Below are positions 1 to 5,062 of a stretch of DNA of 5,062 nucleotides, one piece after another. Numbering within the stretch: position 1 is the stretch's first letter; every line of letters starts with the position of its first letter. Origin of the DNA: an uncultured Gallionellaceae bacterium (lineage in GTDB: Bacteria; Pseudomonadota; Gammaproteobacteria; Burkholderiales; Sulfuricellaceae). Location of the stretch: assembly GCA_937873435.1 (NCBI GenBank), contig CALMWM010000484.1:1-5062 (forward strand), written 5' to 3'. A program made the position numbers and the translations under genes. The notes below the pieces were generated by a model that saw nothing but the letters and a program-made list of their open reading frames with translations, did not search any database and was not told where the DNA came from.

Positions 1-14
1 AAGGGAGTCGTCAA

Positions 15-328
15 ATGAAGCTCAAATCAATCGTGCTTGTAATTGCCATGTCGGGCATCGGCCAAGCAATTGCTAACACCGGTGCGGTTGACGTGTATGG
101 AAATATGCGTATGCAGCCTTTCCCCACTGCCAACCATCTCCGGGTACCTGTACCAGTGGCTACGCCTATTACTACAACTCCTCGGACAATGCCAATTACC
201 CCGGTAGTGGCACCCAATCCAGTTCGTTTTCCTACGCCGTGGGCGGCAAGAATGCCTCGTTAAATTAACGAGGCACGGCTAACAGAAATTACGGCAACTG
301 GGTCCAGGGCGACTTAAAGTGTATCTAA
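15..328 (+). pseudogene. Broken gene for a small secreted protein of unknown function
   Basis: The ATG at 15 follows GGGAG (3-7) at a 7-nt spacing. The first 20 residues (MKLKSIVLVIAMSGIGQAIA) form a Sec signal peptide: two lysines, a hydrophobic core and an AIA cleavage site. Read straight on, the frame becomes proline-rich, low-complexity sequence and stops at 261-263. The frame one base earlier, open from 92, reads more like a secreted protein rich in Tyr, Ser, Gly and Asn, for example CTSGYAYYYNSSDNANYPG (149-205) and SSSFSYAVGGKNASLN. It stops at 266-268, continues as RGTANRNYGNWVQGDLKCI, and stops again at 326-328. I infer one ancestral exported protein of about 100 residues broken by a frameshift between about 92 and 150 and a nonsense codon at 266. 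I do not recognise the family. Alternatively the 82-residue reading is intact, but its composition after the signal peptide argues against that. The last stop is the first codon of a repeat copy. Confidence 0.5.
253..275. repeat. Perfect 23-bp palindrome inside the broken secreted-protein gene
   Basis: Eleven-base arms, TGCCTCGTTAA (253-263) and TTAACGAGGCA (265-275), surround a single A at 264. The palindrome contains the stop codon of the original frame (261-263) and that of the shifted frame (266-268). A further GCCGT (236-240) could pair with ACGGC (275-279). No T-run follows on the plus strand, so it is not a standard intrinsic terminator. It could be an operator-like dyad, a recombination scar, or a product of template switching that created the stops. 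Confidence 0.7.
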
Positions 329-345
329 CGGGGCAGGCTTGATTT
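326..345 (+). repeat. Degenerate copy of the GGGGTCAGGCTCGAATT repeat (copy A)
   Basis: TAACGGGGCAGGCTTGATTT matches the copy at 941 except for one missing base and about three substitutions. Like the copy at 452, it begins with a TAA that closes the plus-strand reading frame before it. It is the most diverged of the three copies, so its membership is less certain. Confidence 0.45.
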
Positions 346-454
346 GTTTCGTGCGGGCGCAAGAGCAATCGGGTGGACCAACATACGTTTCGAAGCGACT
401 TCAACTGTCGGTATGACCTTGTTCTCTCTGATGTCGTATGGCGAGGATAATTAA
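329..454 (+). pseudogene. Orphan reading-frame remnant between two repeat copies
   Basis: The frame of the broken upstream gene stays open after its stop at 326-328 and ends at TAA 452-454. Its second half reads RAIGWTNIRFEATSTVG then MTLFSLMSYGEDN, which has a protein-like composition. There is no start codon with a ribosome binding site, and the only internal ATGs, at 413 and 431, would leave very short peptides. It may be the C-terminus of the same ancestral gene or of another gene cut by a repeat. No family is recognised. Confidence 0.25.
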
Positions 455-473
455 AGGCGCCAGGCTCGAATTA
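452..473 (+). repeat. GGGGTCAGGCTCGAATT-type repeat (copy B)
   Basis: This 22-base stretch matches the copy at 941-962 at 20 of 22 positions; the differences are at the seventh and ninth bases (GGCGCC instead of GGGGTC). It has the same orientation as the other copies and starts with the TAA that ends the remnant at 329-454. It lies about 30 bp beyond the stop codon of the minus-strand TonB-like ORF, so that ORF sits between copies B and C. Confidence 0.7.
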
Positions 474-501
474 GCACCTCTGTCATCAGGGCATGAGTCG
501 T

Positions 502-936
502 TCAGTGTTTATTTGTCTCAATGATGTTTGATGGCCCGCCATGCTGCTCAAGGAACTTGCGTCTGACGAGTTCTCCACGGCATGGAACAAGCTGCTGGAT
601 AGGAATGCCCATGCGCTGAGAGCCCGCGAAGGAGTTCTCAGGAAAGGTTGGGAGCGGCGAAACGGCCTTCAATGTCTGCAACAGATATTCCCTCGCTTGT
701 TTGCCCTGGCCATGCGGGTCTGGTATTTCATCCGATCTGATCTCGACATCGACTAATTTGCCATCGCTATCGATGACGATGAGAAGCTCTATCTCCATCT
801 CGATGCAATTCGGGCTATCCATGTCGTTCGACATCGGTTTTGCCTTGAATTGAGCGTCGAGCTGCCCATGAAGTCGCGCCAAATAGCGCTGTGTTGCAGC
901 AGAGAGATTAGGGTCGTCCTTGTTGATTACATGCAA
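502..936 (-). CDS. TonB/TolA C-terminal-like domain protein, probably N-terminally truncated
   Basis: The 144-residue product has the layout of a TonB_C/TolA C-terminal domain: an amphipathic start (RYLARLHGQLDAQF), a strand pair with the family's hydrophobic-Asp-Gly turn (IELLIVIDSDGKLVDVEI, residues about 50-67), then a helix leading to AVSPLPTFP (about residues 91-99), which matches the usual PxPPFP segment. Such domains sit in the periplasm and pass energy or contacts from inner-membrane partners to outer-membrane proteins. The usual N-terminal membrane anchor and proline-rich linker are absent, and there is no signal peptide. The longest frame begins at a TTG with no Shine-Dalgarno sequence, just after a stop (TAG, 940-942) at the edge of repeat copy C. 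An internal ATG at 834 has a weak AAGG upstream but would cut into the domain. I therefore infer a fragment that lost its 5' end. Family assignment is from motif resemblance only. Confidence 0.5.
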   Translation of the reverse strand: MHVINKDDPNLSAATQRYLARLHGQLDAQFKAKPMSNDMDSPNCIEMEIELLIVIDSDGKLVDVEIRSDEIPDPHGQGKQAREYLLQTLKAVSPLPTFPENSFAGSQRMGIPIQQLVPCRGELVRRKFLEQHGGPSNIIETNKH

Positions 937-997
937 AATCTAAAGGGGTCAGGCTCGAATTATTTTCGCCCTGAGGCCGGTTGTTATACCTGACCCC
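933..997 (-). terminator. Possible nrdAB terminator formed by a repeat and its inverted arm
   Basis: Read in the nrdB direction, GGGGTCAGG (997-989) is followed 35 bases later by CCTGACCCC (953-945), a perfect 9-bp GC-rich stem. The T-rich TTTAGATTTT comes directly after it (944-935). It begins 16 bp past the nrdB stop codon, where a terminator is expected. The long loop, with a possible small inner GCC/GGC hairpin, is a weakness for an intrinsic terminator. The structure may be chiefly a palindromic repeat that also stops transcription. Confidence 0.4.
941..962 (+). repeat. GGGGTCAGGCTCGAATT repeat (copy C)
   Basis: This is the best-formed copy, with core AAAGGGGTCAGGCTCGAATT. Two related copies lie at 452 and 326 in the same orientation. 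From memory, similar GGGGTCAGG-type repeats are scattered in beta- and gammaproteobacterial genomes, sometimes near REP-associated tyrosine transposases, but no transposase is present here. The copy abuts the 5' end of the TonB-like ORF and supplies its upstream stop codon. Confidence 0.7.
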
Positions 998-1012
998 CCT
1001 GTGTCCGAGGTG

Positions 1013-2149
1013 TTAGTCCCAGCTCAACGCACCACCCGTCTGGTATTCGGTGACTCTGGTTTCAAAGAAGTTCTTCTCCTTCTTCAAATCGATCATCTCG
1101 GCCATCCAGGGGAACGGGTTGTTCGCGCCGGGGAACAGTTCATCCAGGCCGATCTGGGTGGCGCGGCGGTTGGCGATGAAGCGCAGGTATTCCTTGAACT
1201 GCGGCGCGTTCAGGCCGAGCACGCCGCGCGGCATGGTGTCTTCGGCGTAGGCGTATTCCAGTTCGACCGCCTTCATGAAGATGGCCTTCAGTTCGGTGCG
1301 GAATTCCGGGGTCCACAGGCCGGGATTCTCCAGCTTGAGCTGGTTGATCATGTCGATGCCAAAATTGCAGTGCATGGACTCGTCGCGCAGGATGTACTGG
1401 TACTGCTCGGCGGCGCCGGTCATCTTGTTCTGCCGGCCCATGGCCAGGATCTGCACGAAGCCGACGTAGAAGAACAGGCCTTCCATGATGCAGGCGAAGG
1501 CGATCAGGGACTTCAGGAAGGTCTGGTCGGCCTCGTGGCTGCCGGTCTTGAAGTTGGGGTCGGCCAGGGCGTCGATGAAGGGCAGCAGGAACTCGTCCTT
1601 GGCGCGGATGCTGGGAATCTCGTGGTAGGCGTTGAAGATCTCGCCTTCGTCCAGGCCCAGGCTCTCGACGATGTACTGGTAGGCGTGGGTGTGGATGGCC
1701 TCCTCGAAGGCTTGGCGCAGCAGGTACTGGCGGCATTCCGGCGCGGTGATGTGGCGGTAGGTGCCGAGCGAGATGTTGTTGGCCGCCAGGCTATCCGCAG
1801 TGGAGAAGAAACCAAGGTTGCGCATCACGATGCGGCGCTCGTCTTCAGTCAGGCCGTTGGGGTCTTTCCACAGCGCGATGTCGCGGTTCATGTTCACTTC
1901 CTGCGGCATCCAGTGATTGGCGCAGGCGTCGAGGTATTTCTGCCAGGCCCATTTGTACTTGAACGGCACCAGTTGGTTGACGTCGGCTTTACCGTTGATG
2001 ATGGACTTGTCTTCGGCGCGGATGCGGCGCGTGTCGTGGATGCCGGTGAGCGCGGCGGAAACCGGCTCGGCGGCCGCGATCGGCGCGGCCGGGATGGCGG
2101 CGCGCGGGGCGGCGGGCTTGGCGGAGGTGGCGTCTTCGAAATTCAGCAT
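1013..2149 (-). CDS. nrdB: Class Ia ribonucleoside-diphosphate reductase, beta (radical) subunit NrdB
   Basis: NrdB carries the dimetal-tyrosyl radical cofactor that starts reduction of ribonucleoside diphosphates in the NrdA active site; the enzyme is cytosolic. The 378-residue protein is complete. The ligand set is visible: Asp119 (FFSTADS), Glu150 and His153 with the radical Tyr157 (FEEAIHTHAY, matching E115-H118-Y122 of E. coli), Glu223 (CIMEGLFFY), and Glu257 with His260 (RDESMH). Having the radical tyrosine separates it from class Ic proteins, which lack it. The C-terminal tail contains Tyr369, a likely counterpart of the E. coli Tyr356 relay residue, and ends GGALSWD, the part expected to bind NrdA. 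Residues about 8-34 form an Ala/Pro-rich, probably disordered extension. The start is supported by GAGGAG (2160-2165), 10 nt before the ATG. It lies 211 bp downstream of nrdA on the same strand, most likely in one operon. Confidence 0.96.
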   Translation of the reverse strand: MLNFEDATSAKPAAPRAAIPAAPIAAAEPVSAALTGIHDTRRIRAEDKSIINGKADVNQLVPFKYKWAWQKYLDACANHWMPQEVNMNRDIALWKDPNGLTEDERRIVMRNLGFFSTADSLAANNISLGTYRHITAPECRQYLLRQAFEEAIHTHAYQYIVESLGLDEGEIFNAYHEIPSIRAKDEFLLPFIDALADPNFKTGSHEADQTFLKSLIAFACIMEGLFFYVGFVQILAMGRQNKMTGAAEQYQYILRDESMHCNFGIDMINQLKLENPGLWTPEFRTELKAIFMKAVELEYAYAEDTMPRGVLGLNAPQFKEYLRFIANRRATQIGLDELFPGANNPFPWMAEMIDLKKEKNFFETRVTEYQTGGALSWD

Positions 2150-2159
2150 GGTTGTGTTT

Positions 2160-2165
2160 CTCCTC
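2160..2165 (-). promoter_or_regulatory. Ribosome binding site of nrdB
   Basis: The minus strand reads GAGGAG followed by 10 bases and then the ATG at 2149-2147. This strong site fixes the nrdB start and allows initiation independent of nrdA translation, which is useful because the two genes are separated by structured RNA. Confidence 0.75.
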
Positions 2166-2196
2166 GTTATTCGGTGACAACGTTTAATTGATTTCT

Positions 2197-2222
2197 CCGG
2201 GGCGGGGTTCCCTCTCCCCCGG
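2197..2222 (-). repeat. Minor GC inverted repeat next to the main hairpin
   Basis: CCGGGG (2197-2202) can pair with CCCCGG (2217-2222) across a 14-base loop. It directly adjoins the stronger hairpin at 2223-2248 and may extend that structured RNA block upstream of nrdB. Given the base composition it could be chance. Confidence 0.3.
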
Positions 2223-2248
2223 CCCCTCTCCCGCTGGCGGGAGAGGGG
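2223..2248 (-). repeat. Strong GC-rich hairpin in the nrdA-nrdB intergenic region
   Basis: CCCCTCTCCCGC (2223-2234) and GCGGGAGAGGGG (2237-2248) are perfect 12-base inverted arms; in practice this is an 11-bp stem with a four-base loop. From memory, such CCCTCTCCC...GGGAGAGGG hairpins are common intergenic repeats in GC-rich Proteobacteria. On the nrdAB transcript no U-run follows, so it is not a canonical terminator. It could slow polymerase, block 3' exonuclease and protect nrdA mRNA, or mark an RNA processing site that sets the nrdA to nrdB ratio. These roles are inferred. Confidence 0.75.
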
Positions 2249-2257
2249 GGATTCGTG

Positions 2258-2286
2258 TTACTGGCAGGCCTCGCACTCGGGATTGT
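2258..2286 (-). repeat. Second copy of the last 29 bp of nrdA
   Basis: These 29 bases are identical to 2361-2389 and encode, on the minus strand, the NrdA ending NPECEACQ plus stop. The offset is 103 bp, so the copy is out of frame with nrdA and cannot be read through as a repeated tail. The flanks differ immediately on both sides, so the match has sharp ends. Such exact identity of a non-functional copy suggests a recent event. Confidence 0.9.
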
Positions 2287-2345
2287 GGTTTCGGCCGCCC
2301 GCTGGGGCTTAACTTGCTGCGCAAGTTAGCCTACGCCGCAATCCC
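2279..2345. mobile_element. Palindromic REP- or MITE-like element at the nrdA 3' end
   Basis: The outer arms GGGATTGTGG (2279-2288) and CCGCAATCCC (2336-2345) are inverted with one mismatch. Inside, GGCTTAACTTGC and GCAAGTTAGCC (about 2307-2331) form a second stem with one bulged base around a TGC loop. An asymmetric internal loop separates the stems. The element codes for nothing. Its left arm overlaps the end of the duplicated nrdA tail and the rest lies in the 74 bp between the two copies. This fits a short non-autonomous palindromic element or large REP; no transposase is present and no family name is assigned. Confidence 0.5.
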
Positions 2346-2360
2346 ATGCGTGAGTCCTGC

Positions 2361-5062
<2,702 letters not shown>

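Noticed and set aside
541..756. Plus-strand ORF of 71 codons opposite the TonB-like ORF
   Set aside because: No ribosome binding site or recognisable domain, and the opposite strand has the better protein signature.
326..997. Integron gene-cassette array
   Set aside because: The repeats lack the paired GTTRRRY/RYYYAAC ends of attC sites, no integrase is visible, and the TonB-like ORF runs opposite to the plus-strand remnants.
326..997. CRISPR array
   Set aside because: Only three imperfect copies at unequal spacings (126 and 489 bp), with ORF-like sequence between them and no cas genes.
1001..2191. A 396-residue plus-strand open frame opposite nrdB
   Set aside because: It mirrors nrdB almost exactly, and long antisense frames are expected opposite GC-rich genes with biased third positions. 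The product is a Val/Gly/Leu/Ala-rich sequence with no domain.
2223..2248. Intrinsic terminator between nrdA and nrdB
   Set aside because: The stem is strong, but no U-run follows in either direction, and ending transcription here would cut nrdB off from the operon promoter.

Overview
The window is dominated by a class Ia ribonucleotide reductase operon on the minus strand. Reading right to left, nrdA (large subunit, cut by the right edge at about 5062) is followed by nrdB (small subunit, 1013-2149). NrdA has two N-terminal ATP-cone regions, the arrangement known from Pseudomonas-type NrdA. Together with the high GC content of the two genes, this suggests a Beta- or Gammaproteobacterium. A betaproteobacterium is my preferred guess, from memory of similar NrdA tails and intergenic repeats; this is not proven by the sequence.

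The 211 bp between nrdA and nrdB (2150-2360) are unusual for an operon that must make two subunits together. They hold a strong GC-rich hairpin (2223-2248), a second copy of the last 29 bp of nrdA (2258-2286), and an imperfect palindrome (2279-2345) lying mostly in the 74 bp between the two copies. This looks like a small palindromic element that arrived with duplication of the nrdA 3' end and left the gene intact.

Downstream of nrdB (1-1012) the sequence changes character: lower GC, broken genes and short repeats. A minus-strand ORF (502-936) encodes a TonB/TolA C-terminal-like domain without membrane anchor or convincing start, so it may have lost its N-terminus. At the left end a gene with a good ribosome binding site and Sec signal peptide (from 15) is broken by a frameshift and in-frame stops; one stop lies in a perfect 23-bp palindrome (253-275). 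Three copies of a repeat with core AAAGGGGTCAGGCTCGAATT (at 326, 452 and 941) separate these fragments. The copy next to nrdB has an inverted partner arm and could serve as the operon's terminator.

I see no defence system, CRISPR array, tRNA, rRNA, transposase gene or new multi-gene system. NrdA and NrdB together form the enzyme that makes deoxyribonucleotides. The accessory left end looks like a repeat-rich, decaying region next to this core operon. The most interesting observations are the duplicated nrdA tail with its palindromic insert and the repeat-bounded gene fragments.
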